NCBI RefSeq assembly: GCF_038050405.1 | Contig: NZ_CP150901.1 | Location: forward strand, 4,278,001 to 4,342,000 | DNA length: 64,000 bases | From: Paraburkholderia sp. IMGN_8 | Lineage (GTDB): Bacteria; Pseudomonadota; Gammaproteobacteria; Burkholderiales; Burkholderiaceae | Reading direction: 5' to 3' | Shown here: positions 17,228-27,018 of the stretch, piece after piece | How the letters are laid out: the number at the start of each line of letters is the position of its first letter | Position numbering within the stretch: the stretch's first letter is position 1 | Notes under the pieces: generated by a model | Told to the model about the DNA's origin: nothing | Seen by the model: only the letters and a program-made list of their open reading frames with translations | Databases searched by the model: none | Made by a program: the position numbers and the translations under genes

Positions 17228-17992
17228 ATGCTAAGCGAGAAGTTAGAATTTCCGGGACCTAACGGCCAAAAACTATCAGGACGCCTCGATAGGCCAGATA
17301 CGCCTCCGCGCGCCTACGCGCTGTTCGCACATTGCTTCACCTGTGGAAAAGACATTGTGGCTGCACACCGGATTGCGCAGGCACTCACGGTGCACGGCAT
17401 AGCTGTCCTTCGGTTCGACTTCACGGGAATCGGCGGAAGCGAAGGTGAGTTTTCCGAGACTAACTTTTCCTCAAATTGCCTTGACCTCATCGCCGCAGCG
17501 AATTTTTTGCGTACAAGCCATTGCGCCCCAACCCTTATGATCGGGCACAGCCTAGGGGGCGCAGCAGTTCTTGCTTCGGCGTCAAGCATCCCTGAAATTC
17601 GCGCGGTCGTAACCATTGCAGCGCCTAGCGACCCGGCGCATGTGACAGGCCATTTTGGCGCGCAGCTCTCGCAAATCGACGAGCTCGGTGAAGCACAGGT
17701 CCAGGTTGCTGGTCGAGTCTTCAAAATAAAACGCCAATTCATAACCGATGCGCACAAACACCGTCTAGCAGACCGCGTTGCGCAGCTGAAACGGCCTCTA
17801 ATGGTCATGCACGCACCCGGAGATACAACAGTCGGAATCGAGAATGCCAACGCTATCTTTAAAGCTGCAAAACACCCTAAGAGCTTTTTCTCGCTGGACA
17901 ACGCTGATCATCTGGTCACACAAAAAGAAGATGCGCTTTATATAGCAAATACCATTGCGGCATGGAGCGAGCGCTATCTGGCGGCGATCTAG
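17228..17992 (+). CDS. Alpha/beta hydrolase related to the hydrolase half of hydrolase-OsmC fusions
   Basis: A 254-residue hydrolase with the nucleophile motif GHSLGG, an Asp in MHAPGDTTVGI and a His in DNADHLVT as the likely triad. ATG 17228 is preferred, with a GGAG seven bases upstream. The N-terminal YALFAHCFTCGKD and LRFDFTGIGGSEGEF segments match the hydrolase part of bifunctional alpha/beta hydrolase/OsmC proteins. The frame stops just after the hydrolase domain, so no OsmC domain follows. Substrate unknown. Confidence 0.8.
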   Translation: MLSEKLEFPGPNGQKLSGRLDRPDTPPRAYALFAHCFTCGKDIVAAHRIAQALTVHGIAVLRFDFTGIGGSEGEFSETNFSSNCLDLIAAANFLRTSHCAPTLMIGHSLGGAAVLASASSIPEIRAVVTIAAPSDPAHVTGHFGAQLSQIDELGEAQVQVAGRVFKIKRQFITDAHKHRLADRVAQLKRPLMVMHAPGDTTVGIENANAIFKAAKHPKSFFSLDNADHLVTQKEDALYIANTIAAWSERYLAAI

Positions 17993-18146
17993 AACGTCGC
18001 ATGTCAATTGGTATGCGGAGGTCGTTGTGGCTATCCGCGCGTGCTTCAAATACCCGAGATTGATCCGAGCGTCGCCTACAGATCCAACCAAGCGAATCAA
18101 TAGTCTCCGCCTCAAGCATTGCCACCAATGCAGCCGAGAACGGCCT
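17993..18146. other. Intergenic spacer
   Basis: Short non-coding stretch between the hydrolase gene and an opposing transporter remnant; no recognised signal. Confidence 0.3.
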
Positions 18147-18446
18147 TTAATAAGCTGTCCTTGCGAATGCCAACATGTATAAACCGTTCCTTATAGCCCC
18201 AAGTCGTCCTATCTCGAGTGTCAAACCGGCACCAGTAGACCGAGTCTCGGCAGGATAGACCATGGCGGCGAGTGCCTTCAAACTGGATTGACCGCCTAGC
18301 GCGCAACATACAGCTAGCAAGCCCCAGGCAAGGACAATGCGCTTTGGTTCCCGTATGAATGTTGCAGTTGCGAAAACGATGCGTTGTCCAGAGGGAGCGT
18401 ATATGGTCCGTCGTTTCCCATTATTATTTGGGCGTTCCAAATACAC
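18147..18446 (-). pseudogene. C-terminal fragment of an MFS transporter (AAHS-like)
   Basis: The minus strand encodes a hydrophobic piece, LAWGLLAVCCALGGQSSLKA, then ALAAMVYPAETRSTGAGLTL and EIGRLGAI. This matches the region around the tenth membrane segment of aromatic acid:H+ symporters, where a Y-P-x-x-x-R-x-T-G motif is typical. The first 40 or so residues and the last 15 do not look like MFS sequence, and the rest of the transporter is absent. It is a remnant between intact genes. Confidence 0.65.
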
Positions 18447-18467
18447 GTCAATGCCTGAAGGAGCGTC

Positions 18468-19247
18468 ATGGACCTTGCCTCAATCCGCCAATCCGCTTTT
18501 GCGATGCCCGTTCACAATCCGGCATACCCACGACCGCCGTTTCGCTTCCTCAATCGCGAGTACTTCATCGTTTCGTACGAGACAGACCCCGATGCGCTGC
18601 GAGCGGTCGTGCCGGAACCTTTGCGTCCAGAAAACGCCCTCGTGCATTACGAATTCATCCGGATGCCCGATTCGTCCGGGTTCGGCAACTACACGGAGAG
18701 CGGACAGGTTATTTCCGTGCGCGACCCACAAGGCAGGTTCGGCAACTACACGCATTCGATGTACCTCGATGACGAGGGCCCCATTGCAGGTGGCAGAGAG
18801 ATTTGGGGTTTTCCAAAAAAACTTGCGCGGCCGCGCCTGGCCATCGACGGCAACGACACGCTGCTCGGCACGCTCGACTACGGCACGCAACGTATCGCAA
18901 CCGGCACGATGGGCTTCAAGCATGTGCCGCTCGATATCGAGGCCGAACGCAAGAAGCTTGCGGACACTCCGAACTACCTGTTGAAGGTGATTCCGCACGT
19001 TGACGGTTCGCCGCGCGTGTGTGAACTCGTGCGCTTCTATCTGCGCGATGTGAGCGTGCTTGGCGCGTGGTCGGGTCCTGCCGCGCTCGAACTGCATCCG
19101 CATGCGCTCGCGCCGATCGCCGATCTGCCTGTCAAACGCGTTGTGGGCGCACGACACGTGGTCGCCAACCTCACACTGGATATAGGCGAAGTCGCGTTCG
19201 ACTATCTGGCGTCCGCCGATACGATGAAGCTCGCAGCCAATCTTTAA
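18468..19247 (+). CDS. adc: Acetoacetate decarboxylase
   Basis: A 259-residue protein of the acetoacetate decarboxylase family, which forms a Schiff base with acetoacetate and releases acetone and CO2. The [13 protein letters not shown] segment contains the lysine pair of the active site. The family arginine ([20 protein letters not shown] region) and the C-terminal half are intact. AAGGAG precedes ATG 18468. It is followed closely by 3-hydroxybutyrate dehydrogenase and a patatin-like gene, a set often seen in Burkholderia. Confidence 0.92.
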   Translation: MDLASIRQSAFAMPVHNPAYPRPPFRFLNREYFIVSYETDPDALRAVVPEPLRPENALVHYEFIRMPDSSGFGNYTESGQVISVRDPQGRFGNYTHSMYLDDEGPIAGGREIWGFPKKLARPRLAIDGNDTLLGTLDYGTQRIATGTMGFKHVPLDIEAERKKLADTPNYLLKVIPHVDGSPRVCELVRFYLRDVSVLGAWSGPAALELHPHALAPIADLPVKRVVGARHVVANLTLDIGEVAFDYLASADTMKLAANL

Positions 19248-19269
19248 ACCCTGTCAGGAAGGAGCAGTT

Positions 19270-20052
19270 ATGTCATTGAACAACAAGGTCGCCGTCGTCA
19301 CCGGCGCGGCAAGCGGTATTGGCGAGCAATGCGCACGTAAGCTCGCGAGCCTCGGCGCAGCCGTCGTTATCGCCGACCTGAATCTGGGGAATGCGCAGAA
19401 GGCCGCGTCGAGCATCATCGAAGCAGGCGGAAAGGCGCTGGCGATCGAGATGGACGTGACGAATGAAGATGCGGTCGACCAAGGCATCGAGAACGTGGTC
19501 GAAGAGTTCGGCGGTATCGACGTGCTGGTGTCGAACGCCGGCATTCAGATTGTCAATTCAATTGAAGAATATGCATTCACAGACTGGAAGAAAATGCTCG
19601 CGATCCACCTGGATGGCGCATTCCTCACGACACGGGCGGCGATCCGGCACATGTACGCGGCCGGGCGCGGTGGTTCGATCGTGTACATGGGTTCGGTGCA
19701 CTCGCATGAGGCATCAAAGCTGAAGTCGGCGTACGTCACCGCCAAGCACGGGCTGCTTGGACTCGCGCGCGTGGTAGCGAAGGAAGGTGGGCCGCGAGGA
19801 GTTCGCGCAAACGTCGTATGCCCGGGCTTCGTTCGCACACCGCTCGTCGATAAGCAGATTCCCGAGCAGGCCAAAGCACTCGGCATCTCCGAAGCCGACG
19901 TGGTGAAGAACGTGATGCTGAAAGAAACGGTCGACGGCGAATTCACGACGGTCGAAGACGTCGCGAATACGGTTGCGTTCCTCGCGGGCTTCGAGTCGGC
20001 CGCTCTCACCGGGCAGTCGGTCATCGTCAGCCATGGCTGGTCCATGCACTGA
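19270..20052 (+). CDS. bdhA: 3-hydroxybutyrate dehydrogenase
   Basis: A 260-residue short-chain dehydrogenase with the TGAASGIG nucleotide loop, NAG ([10 protein letters not shown]), the catalytic Ser/Tyr/Lys in [10 protein letters not shown]...SAYVTAKHG, and [13 protein letters not shown], which is characteristic of 3-hydroxybutyrate dehydrogenases. It interconverts (R)-3-hydroxybutyrate and acetoacetate with NAD. AAGGAG lies before the ATG. With the upstream acetoacetate decarboxylase it forms a short route from 3-hydroxybutyrate (for example from PHB) to acetone. Confidence 0.93.
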   Translation: MSLNNKVAVVTGAASGIGEQCARKLASLGAAVVIADLNLGNAQKAASSIIEAGGKALAIEMDVTNEDAVDQGIENVVEEFGGIDVLVSNAGIQIVNSIEEYAFTDWKKMLAIHLDGAFLTTRAAIRHMYAAGRGGSIVYMGSVHSHEASKLKSAYVTAKHGLLGLARVVAKEGGPRGVRANVVCPGFVRTPLVDKQIPEQAKALGISEADVVKNVMLKETVDGEFTTVEDVANTVAFLAGFESAALTGQSVIVSHGWSMH

Positions 20053-20062
20053 GAGGCCACAT

Positions 20063-21316
20063 ATGCGCAGCGATCTAAAGAGAATAGGCGGGCAGTCGGA
20101 TGCGTTTGTGCTGCCGCACTACGACGAAATCGCGCTGGTGCTTCAGGGCGGCGGCGCACTCGGCTCCTATCAGGCCGGTGTGGTCGAAGGTCTGGTCGAA
20201 GCGGGTGTACAGCCGCACCGGATTGCAGGCATCTCGATCGGCGCGCTGAACACCGCGATCATCGCCGGCAACGCGCCCGAGAACCGCGTCGATGCGCTAC
20301 GCGGTTTCTGGAACTCGATCTGTCATCCGCTCGACTGGGCAGGCAGCATCGGTTCATGGGCGCTGCCCGGACTCGGCATGCAGGATCTGGCGCGCAAGTG
20401 GGCGAGCATGTGGGCAGCCGGCCGGGCGCTCACCGAGGGGCAGCCGGGCTTCTTCGCGCCGCGCTTTCCGTTGCCCGTGGCAGGTCTCGGCAGGCAAAGC
20501 CCGAGCGCGGTGAGCTATTACGATACGGCCGCGCTGAAGGCGACGCTGCTGAAATTCGCGGACTTCGATCGTATCAACGACGGCGATATCCGCGTCTCGG
20601 TAGGCGCCGTCAACGTGCGGACAGGCAATCTGTGCTACTTCGACAACACGAAGATGCGTCTCAAGCCGGAGCATTTCACGGCTTCGGGGGCACTGCCGCC
20701 GGGCTTTCCGGCAGTCGAGATCGACGGCGAGTACTACTGGGACGGCGGCCTCGTTTCGAACACGCCGCTCACCGAGGTGCTTCGCGACGCGGAAAACAAG
20801 GATACGCTGGTCTTCCAGGTTGACCTGTGGAGCGCGCGAGGGAACGTCCCCGGCGACTTCCTCGATGTCTCCGAGCGCGCCAAGGACATCCAGTACTCGA
20901 GCCGTACGCGCGCAATCACGAGCATGCTGGCGGAACGGCAGAAGCACGCTCGCTTCATCAAGGAGCTCCTGCAGCAGGTTCCGTCCGCGCTGATTAAATC
21001 GAACCCGATGTTTCGTCGCGCCGAATGCGTGGCCAACGGCAGCGCGATCAACGTGGTCCATCTGATCTACAAGAACAAGCCCTATGAGGGGCACTACAAG
21101 GACTACGAATTCAGCGTCGACACGATGAAGGAGCACTGGGAAAGCGGGCTTGAAGACATTCGCGGCTCCTTCTCTCATCAGGACTGGTTCGATGTGCCGA
21201 GTCGCGAACAGGGATTCGTAACACATGACGTGCATCGCCCGGCCGGTTCGGTGCCGGAGGCCGAGCGGGACAAGCTTGAACTCGCCAACGACGCTGATAG
21301 AAAAGCCGTGGCGTGA
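20063..21316 (+). CDS. Patatin-like phospholipase
   Basis: From ATG 20063 the protein has 417 residues. It carries the patatin oxyanion motif GGGALGSYQAG, the nucleophile motif GISIGALN (Ser) and the DGG of the Ser-Asp dyad (YYWDGGLVSNTPL). A C-terminal domain of about 150 residues (DVSERAKDIQYSSRTR onward) is typical of the bacterial patatin group with an added C-terminal domain. It lies 10 bases after bdhA in the same operon. A role in lipid or PHB-granule turnover is plausible but not shown by the sequence. Confidence 0.88.
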   Translation: MRSDLKRIGGQSDAFVLPHYDEIALVLQGGGALGSYQAGVVEGLVEAGVQPHRIAGISIGALNTAIIAGNAPENRVDALRGFWNSICHPLDWAGSIGSWALPGLGMQDLARKWASMWAAGRALTEGQPGFFAPRFPLPVAGLGRQSPSAVSYYDTAALKATLLKFADFDRINDGDIRVSVGAVNVRTGNLCYFDNTKMRLKPEHFTASGALPPGFPAVEIDGEYYWDGGLVSNTPLTEVLRDAENKDTLVFQVDLWSARGNVPGDFLDVSERAKDIQYSSRTRAITSMLAERQKHARFIKELLQQVPSALIKSNPMFRRAECVANGSAINVVHLIYKNKPYEGHYKDYEFSVDTMKEHWESGLEDIRGSFSHQDWFDVPSREQGFVTHDVHRPAGSVPEAERDKLELANDADRKAVA

Positions 21317-22370
21317 TCCGTAATACAGCGTGTCAGATTTCCTCCAAGAGAGACCCGATCCGATTGAGGCCCGCATGCCTGCGCGCTCGCAGTATTCAGA
21401 TGCAGCGGTCCTGGCATTCCCGTGCGCATGTGCCCAGGCGAGACGGGTACCGGCCGCCTGCACCGTCACAATTTCTGCGTCGGGTTTGTTGCTTGCCACG
21501 ACGTCTGTCACCGAGCGCAGCCGGTTGCAGCGCCTGCCGCGATCAGGACAAGCCTGGAACAGGAAGCGAGGCTTCGCGCGTTTTCACGCGAAGTGCGGCG
21601 AAAATATTCGCTGCGACAAGCAGACACCCGCAAGATTTCTTCTGCATGGAGATGCGCGCGATGGATAAGGATAAATTTCCGATACTTCCCGACTACAGAT
21701 CGACTTTACAGTCAGAAAACGCATCAGGCACAAGCGATCGCGGCAAATATCGGCGATTCCGCACGAACGATTGTCGGCCAATTAGTGAACGCACTTTCCC
21801 GCTTTTCTCTGCAATTGTCCGGGTTCGCAGAAAGAAGAGCAATCTACCGTCGGCGGCGCTCAAGTGAGCGCGAGAAAGCGCCGGGAGTGAAGCTTAATAG
21901 TTGGCATTGGTTCCTGTAAGTACCGCAGCGTCAATCATCGTTCTGGAGACACGCAATGCGGCGAAGCTTGTTTGATGAAATTATGAAGTGCAATTTCAAG
22001 CATTTAAAACCTATGCTGGAATTGTTAAGATTTACGGCACTCGTAAGCTTGCCGCCCGCTGGCTTCGCTACGGGAGGCAACGTTCAAGTCCAGTTCCATG
22101 GGCGCTCAATAGGCATACGGCGGTAGAAAGAGTGGCGCCCATACGAACGGGCGAGGCACATCCGTGTTCAGGCATTCAATTCCGTCTGCCTGGTTTAAAA
22201 CACCACAGTAGTTGAATGAGACCGCCTGTAGACGCGACTTGAAACGGAAAGCGTGGAGTGGAAAGGATATGCAAAGGAGAGTTATAAACCATGCGGACTT
22301 TCGTTTCTTGTGACAATTGCGTGGGTCGCTTGCCGTCAGATGCACGGCGGGCGGCCGGGAGCAGTACACG
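21317..22370. other. About 1 kb without a recognised gene
   Basis: Between the patatin gene and hpnI I find only short overlapping open stretches with no convincing start, ribosome-binding site or family similarity. One example is a frame around 21700-21890 rich in Arg and Gln near its end. The region may be decayed coding sequence or regulatory DNA for the hopanoid genes. A GGAG at about 22358 serves the next gene. Confidence 0.35.
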
Positions 22371-23594
22371 ATGACGGCCCATTTGGCGTGGGCTTGCCAA
22401 TGGGCGCTGATGACTGTGTGTTGTTTTGCCGTGATTTATGGTGCTTTTGCAGCTTTAGCCACGCCTGTCTTTGGTTCAGAGCAAAGCGGCGACGCGCCCA
22501 TTGGCGTATCTCGACCGGTTCCCGCCGTCAGCGTGCTAAAACCGCTGCGCGGCACAGAGCCTCGGCTGTATGAAAACCTCGCCACGTTTTGTGAGCAGAC
22601 ACATCCGTGCTTTCAAATGCTGTTCGGTGTGTCATCACCACACGATCCGGCGATTGCCGTCGTTCGGCGTTTGCAGGCGGCCTATCCGCACGTCGATATA
22701 GAGTTGGCGGTCAATGCAAGCGTACACGGCAGCAACCTCAAGGTCAGCAATCTAATCAACATGGCTGGTCTGGCGCGGCATGACATCATTGTGATCGCCG
22801 ACAGCGACATCGCTGTCGAACCGGACTACCTGGAGACGGTTTCAGCCCCGCTAGCTGATCCGTCGGTGGGGGTTGTCACCTGCCTTTATCATGGGCAGGG
22901 TGTCGGCGGCTTCTGGCCGCGCGTCGGCGCGCTTTTCATCAATGAATGGTTCGCGCCCTCGGTACGTGTTGCGCACGCCGGGGGCTCGCGCCGCTTTGGT
23001 TTTGGCGCCACGTTGGCGCTTAGTTGCGCGACACTCGCCCGTATCGGCGGGTTCGCTGCGATTAAGGACTCCCTCGCGGACGACTATTGGCTTGCCGAAC
23101 ATGTCCGCGCTCTCGGTCTTCGCACGGTTCTCTCGGAGGTGACGGTGGCTACCGACGTCATCGAACCTACCTTTGCGACGCTGTGGCAACGCGAAACGCG
23201 CTGGTTGCGCACCATCCGGTCAGTGAACCGGTCCGGTTTCGCGAGCCTCTTTCTTACCTTCACGACACCGTGGCTGCTCGCCGGCGCCCTGCTCACGCTG
23301 CATTTCCAGGCGGACTCGGGCGCCGCCTTGCATCCGTTCGCGGGTACGGCGATGGCGCTCACCACGGCTGTGGGTCTCGTTGCGCGTGTGATGCTGCACG
23401 TGCGTAGCGCGCGCTACTCGCGCTCTTTCTGGCGCGATCTTCCGCTTGTGCCGCTGCGCGACATCTTGCTGGCTGTTCAATGGTTCGCCGCTGCATTCGG
23501 TTCGAATGTGGTGTGGCGTGGCGAGCGCGTGCCCGTGGACAATCGCGTTGCGCAGCCACGCCCGGGGATCATGAAAGCCTCCGATGGCAGATAA
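22371..23594 (+). CDS. hpnI: Hopanoid biosynthesis glycosyltransferase HpnI
   Basis: A 407-residue membrane-anchored family 2-type glycosyltransferase. It has an N-terminal membrane segment, VPAVSVLKPLRGTEPRLYEN (start of the GT domain), DSDIAV (DxD-type sugar-nucleotide site), a QRETRWLRTIR motif (Q-x-x-R-W) and C-terminal membrane segments. HpnI transfers N-acetylglucosamine to bacteriohopanetetrol on the way to composite hopanoids. ATG 22371 has GGAG 9 bases upstream; a longer frame from 22317 lacks support. It is followed by hpnJ. Confidence 0.88.
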   Translation: MTAHLAWACQWALMTVCCFAVIYGAFAALATPVFGSEQSGDAPIGVSRPVPAVSVLKPLRGTEPRLYENLATFCEQTHPCFQMLFGVSSPHDPAIAVVRRLQAAYPHVDIELAVNASVHGSNLKVSNLINMAGLARHDIIVIADSDIAVEPDYLETVSAPLADPSVGVVTCLYHGQGVGGFWPRVGALFINEWFAPSVRVAHAGGSRRFGFGATLALSCATLARIGGFAAIKDSLADDYWLAEHVRALGLRTVLSEVTVATDVIEPTFATLWQRETRWLRTIRSVNRSGFASLFLTFTTPWLLAGALLTLHFQADSGAALHPFAGTAMALTTAVGLVARVMLHVRSARYSRSFWRDLPLVPLRDILLAVQWFAAAFGSNVVWRGERVPVDNRVAQPRPGIMKASDGR

Positions 23595-23684
23595 GCACTT
23601 GAACACCCACCCAGCAAGAATCAATTCCATGGTGCATCATTCGCACAATCAATTACTAGATTTAATGTGATAGACAAAGCATTC

Positions 23685-25106
23685 ATGAAAACACTATTTT
23701 TGCAGGCGCCGTCGTACGATGGCTTCGACGGTGGCGCGGGTTCGCGCTACCAGGCCAAGCGTGAAGTGCGGTCGTTCTGGTATCCGACGTGGCTCGCGCA
23801 GCCCGCCGCGCTGGTACCCGACAGCCGCGTACTCGACGCCCCCGCCGACGGACTGTCCGTTGAAGCCACGCTCGAGATTGCGCAGCAATATGATCTGGTG
23901 GTCATCCACACCAGCACCCCGTCTTTCCCCACCGACGCACTGTTTGCCGAAGACCTCAAGAAGCGCAAGCCGTCGCTGCTGGTCGGCATGGTCGGCGCGA
24001 AGGTCGCGGTCGACCCGCACAATTCGCTGACCGCCAGCGAGGCAATCGATTTCGTCTGCCGCGAAGAGTTCGACTTCACCTGCCAGGAAATCGCCGAAGG
24101 CAAACCGTTCGCGCAGATCAAGGGTCTCAGCTATCGCGCGGCCGACGGTTCGATCGAGCACAACGAAGCGCGCCCGATCCTCGAGAACATGGACGAGCTG
24201 CCGTTCGTCGCGCCGGTGTACAAGCGCGACCTGACGATCAACAACTATTTCATCGGCTATCTGAAGCACCCGTACGTGTCGATCTACACGGGTCGCGGCT
24301 GCCGCTCCAAGTGCACGTTCTGCCTGTGGCCGCAAACGGTGGGCGGGCACCGCTACCGCACGCGCTCGGTCGAGAACGTGCTGGAAGAAGTGAAGTGGAT
24401 TCGCGACAACATGCCTGAAGTCAAGGAGATCATGTTCGACGACGACACCTTCACCGACTTCAAGCCGCGCGTCGAAGAAATCGCCCGGGGCCTGGGGAAA
24501 CTCGGCGTGACGTGGTCGTGCAACGCGAAGGCGAACGTGCCGTACTCCACGCTGAAGATCATGAAGGAAAACGGCCTGCGCCTCCTGCTGGTCGGCTACG
24601 AATCCGGCGACGACCAGATTCTGCTGAACATCAAGAAGGGCTTGCGCACGGATATCGCGCGCCGCTTCAGCGAAGACTGCCGCAAGCTCGGCATCAAGAT
24701 TCACGGCACCTTCATTCTCGGTCTGCCGGGCGAAACGCAGGACACGATCCAGAAGACCATCGAGTACGCGAAAGAGATCAATCCGCACACGATCCAGGTG
24801 TCGCTCGCGGCGCCGTATCCCGGCACGACGCTCTACAACCAGGCGGTGGAAAACGGCTGGCTCGAAGAGAACAAGGTGATCAACCTCGTCAGCAAGGAAG
24901 GCGTGCAGCTCGCGGCGATCGGTTATCCGCATCTGTCGCGCGACGAGATCTATCATCATCTCGAGAATTTCTACAAGCGCTTCTATTTCCGTCCATCGAA
25001 GATCTGGGAAATCCTGCGCGAGATGCTGACGAGCTGGGACATGATGAAACGGCGCCTGCGTGAAGGTGTCGAATTCTTCCGGTTCCTGCGCGCCCACCAG
25101 GCGTGA
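23685..25106 (+). CDS. hpnJ: Hopanoid biosynthesis radical SAM protein HpnJ
   Basis: A 473-residue B12-binding-domain radical SAM enzyme. The iron-sulphur ligands are Cys206, Cys210 and Cys213 (CRSKCTFC). The N-terminus MKTLFLQAPSYDGFDGGAGS is characteristic. HpnJ contracts the sugar ring to give the cyclitol ether of composite hopanoids. ATG 23685 is preferred over GTG 23667 because it gives the family N-terminus. The next gene, hpnK, should follow directly but is only a remnant. GC-rich third positions here contrast with more mixed codon use in the neighbouring catabolic genes. Confidence 0.92.
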   Translation: MKTLFLQAPSYDGFDGGAGSRYQAKREVRSFWYPTWLAQPAALVPDSRVLDAPADGLSVEATLEIAQQYDLVVIHTSTPSFPTDALFAEDLKKRKPSLLVGMVGAKVAVDPHNSLTASEAIDFVCREEFDFTCQEIAEGKPFAQIKGLSYRAADGSIEHNEARPILENMDELPFVAPVYKRDLTINNYFIGYLKHPYVSIYTGRGCRSKCTFCLWPQTVGGHRYRTRSVENVLEEVKWIRDNMPEVKEIMFDDDTFTDFKPRVEEIARGLGKLGVTWSCNAKANVPYSTLKIMKENGLRLLLVGYESGDDQILLNIKKGLRTDIARRFSEDCRKLGIKIHGTFILGLPGETQDTIQKTIEYAKEINPHTIQVSLAAPYPGTTLYNQAVENGWLEENKVINLVSKEGVQLAAIGYPHLSRDEIYHHLENFYKRFYFRPSKIWEILREMLTSWDMMKRRLREGVEFFRFLRAHQA

Positions 25107-25366
25107 TGGAGAGCGCACCCGGTGGCCGCGCGCAGCCGAGTCGGCAACCGCAGCGCAGGCTGATCATCACGGCGGATGACTTCTGTCTGCACCGGCGCGT
25201 CAACGAAGCTGTCGAGCTTGCGTGCCGGCGCCGCGCAAGGGTCAATCCAGACGGTGACGATGAAACGACCAGGAGATGGCCAACCAGTACGGCGAATTGC
25301 ACGATTTGCATCGCAAGTTACACGCTGCTGCCTAGGTCATCACGAAGGCGATGGCAACCAGCGTAG
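25103..25366 (+). pseudogene. hpnK: Truncated hpnK (YdjC-like deacetylase) remnant
   Basis: Overlapping the hpnJ stop by 4 bases (GTGA), a frame begins with RRLIITADDFCLHRRVNEAVE, closely resembling the start of HpnK, which deacetylates the GlcNAc-hopanoid. The TADDFG metal motif reads TADDFC. After about 45 residues (ELACRRRARVN) similarity stops and the frame runs out at 25366, whereas HpnK proteins are several times longer. The rest of the gene is missing, so the hopanoid operon is cut short here. Confidence 0.75.
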
Positions 25367-25648
25367 GCACCACCTTTCGCGCCAACGTTCATTCCGAGCG
25401 TTATGAGGTCCGGAACGACGACATTCAGTCGCTTTCTGCGATGTCACGCAAACGGAACGCGGATGCCCGCAATACGGGTGTGGACTCACATCGTGTCGGT
25501 AACTATCAACGCGGGCTTCGACGACCGCATCAGCAATTACCTTCTTCGGAACAGGATTTTTCGTTGTGTGCAAAAATCGGCGCGCGCCGCTTACCGCCCA
25601 TAACAACGACAGTTGGCCGTATCTATACAGGTGACGAGGAGTAGACAA
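25367..25648. other. Spacer between hpnK remnant and atoE
   Basis: No coding similarity was recognised. GAGGAG at about 25635-25640 is the ribosome-binding site for the TTG start of atoE. A deletion or insertion boundary ending hpnK probably lies near 25240-25270. Confidence 0.35.
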
Positions 25649-26971
25649 TTGATTCAGCGTATCTCCGCTTTTTTCACTCAGGTGGTGCATCGGGTGTTGC
25701 CTGACCCCCTGATTTTTGCCATTTTGCTCACTGGCGCCACCTTCGCGCTCGCGCTTGGTTTGACGCCGAAAGCGCCTGCAGACCTCGTGATGCTATGGGG
25801 CTCCGGATTCTGGAACCTGCTCGCATTTTCGATGCAGATGGCGATGATTCTTGTAACGGGACATGCGCTGGCTAGCTCGGGACCCGTCAAGCGAGTGCTT
25901 GTCGCGCTAGCGAGCTCTGCCCGGACACCCGGTCAAGGGGTTATGTTGGTGGCGTTTGTCGGCGCCGTTGCCTGCGCCATCAATTGGGGTTTCGGTCTCG
26001 TTCTGGGGACGATGCTTGCTCGAGAGGTTGCGCGACGCGTCAAGGGAACCGACTATCGGCTGCTCGTGGCGAGTGCCTACATGGGTTTCCTGACCTGGCA
26101 TGGCGGCCTGTCTGGCTCTGTGCCGCTGGTCGCCGCCACCAAGGGCAATCCGATGGAGAAGACAGTCGGTCTGATTCCGGTTTCGCACACCATCTTTACG
26201 GGCTACAACGCGTTTATCACCATCGGCCTCATTATCCTTTTGCCAATCCTGGCAAGGCTCATGATGCCGAAACCCGAAGACGTGGTCACGGTAGACCCGG
26301 CCCTATTGCAGGACCCGCCGAGTGTAGAGCGCAAGCTTTCTCCCGACGCGACGTTCGCTGAGCGAATGGAAGAAAGCCGTGTACTGGCCGTCCTTGTGGC
26401 AGTGCTCTGCGCCGTATTCCTGGTCATCCGGTTCATCAACAAAGGGTTCGCACTTGATATCGACACCGTCAACCTGGTGTTTCTCGCAGCGGGCATTGTT
26501 CTTCACAAGACGCCCATGGCGTATGCGCGCGCGGTAGCTGCGGCAGCGAAGGGTGCTTCCGGCATCATGATTCAGTTTCCGTTTTATGCGGGTATCCAGG
26601 CGCTGATGGACCATTCGGGCCTGGCGGGCGTAATCACGAAGTGGTTTGTCGATATTGCCAACGTCCACACGTTCCCGCTGCTCGCGTTCCTCAGCTCGGC
26701 ACTTATCAACTTTGCCGTGCCGTCCGGTGGTGGCCATTGGGTCGTGCAGGGCCCATTTGTTATGCCGGCTGCGCAAGCGCTTGGCGCGGACCTCGGCAAA
26801 TCCGCGATGGCGATTGCTTACGGCGAGGCCTGGACCAATATGGCGCAACCGTTCTGGGCGCTTCCGGCGCTTGCCATCGCAGGGCTAGGCGTTCGTGACA
26901 TCATGGGCTACTGCGTCACGGCGCTTCTGTTCTCGGGCGTTATTTTTGTGGCCGGAATGTACCTGTTCTGA
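25649..26971 (+). CDS. atoE: Short-chain fatty acid transporter (AtoE family)
   Basis: A 440-residue inner-membrane protein with about 10-12 hydrophobic segments, matching the AtoE family that carries short-chain fatty acids such as acetoacetate and butyrate. Characteristic segments are VLPDPLIFAILLT, AINWGFGLVLG and NFAVPSGGGHWVVQGPFVMP. TTG 25649 is chosen because GAGGAG lies 9 bases upstream; the frame extends 12 codons further without support. Its substrate range would fit the nearby adc-bdhA genes, though they are about 6 kb away. Confidence 0.88.
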   Translation: MIQRISAFFTQVVHRVLPDPLIFAILLTGATFALALGLTPKAPADLVMLWGSGFWNLLAFSMQMAMILVTGHALASSGPVKRVLVALASSARTPGQGVMLVAFVGAVACAINWGFGLVLGTMLAREVARRVKGTDYRLLVASAYMGFLTWHGGLSGSVPLVAATKGNPMEKTVGLIPVSHTIFTGYNAFITIGLIILLPILARLMMPKPEDVVTVDPALLQDPPSVERKLSPDATFAERMEESRVLAVLVAVLCAVFLVIRFINKGFALDIDTVNLVFLAAGIVLHKTPMAYARAVAAAAKGASGIMIQFPFYAGIQALMDHSGLAGVITKWFVDIANVHTFPLLAFLSSALINFAVPSGGGHWVVQGPFVMPAAQALGADLGKSAMAIAYGEAWTNMAQPFWALPALAIAGLGVRDIMGYCVTALLFSGVIFVAGMYLF

Positions 26972-26976
26972 CAAAA

Positions 26977-27007
26977 GGCGGTCCGTCTCGAGGGGAGAGG
27001 GACCGCC
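26977..27007 (-). terminator. Hairpin between atoE and the minus-strand genes
   Basis: GGCGGTCC at 26977-26984 pairs with GGACCGCC at 27000-27007. On the minus strand it is followed by TTTTGT, so it may terminate leftward transcription; as a plus-strand terminator for atoE it lacks a T run. It probably acts on both strands. Confidence 0.55.
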
Positions 27008-27018
27008 AGGCGAGACTC

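Noticed and set aside
20354..21511. 385-codon minus-strand open frame opposite the patatin gene
   Set aside because: It mirrors the codon bias of the patatin-like gene, whose catalytic motifs are all present; the antisense product resembles nothing.
23694..25118. 474-codon open frame on the minus strand opposite hpnJ
   Set aside because: It is an antisense shadow of the GC-rich hpnJ gene: composition is Arg/Val/Asp-rich with no family features, while hpnJ has full radical SAM motifs.
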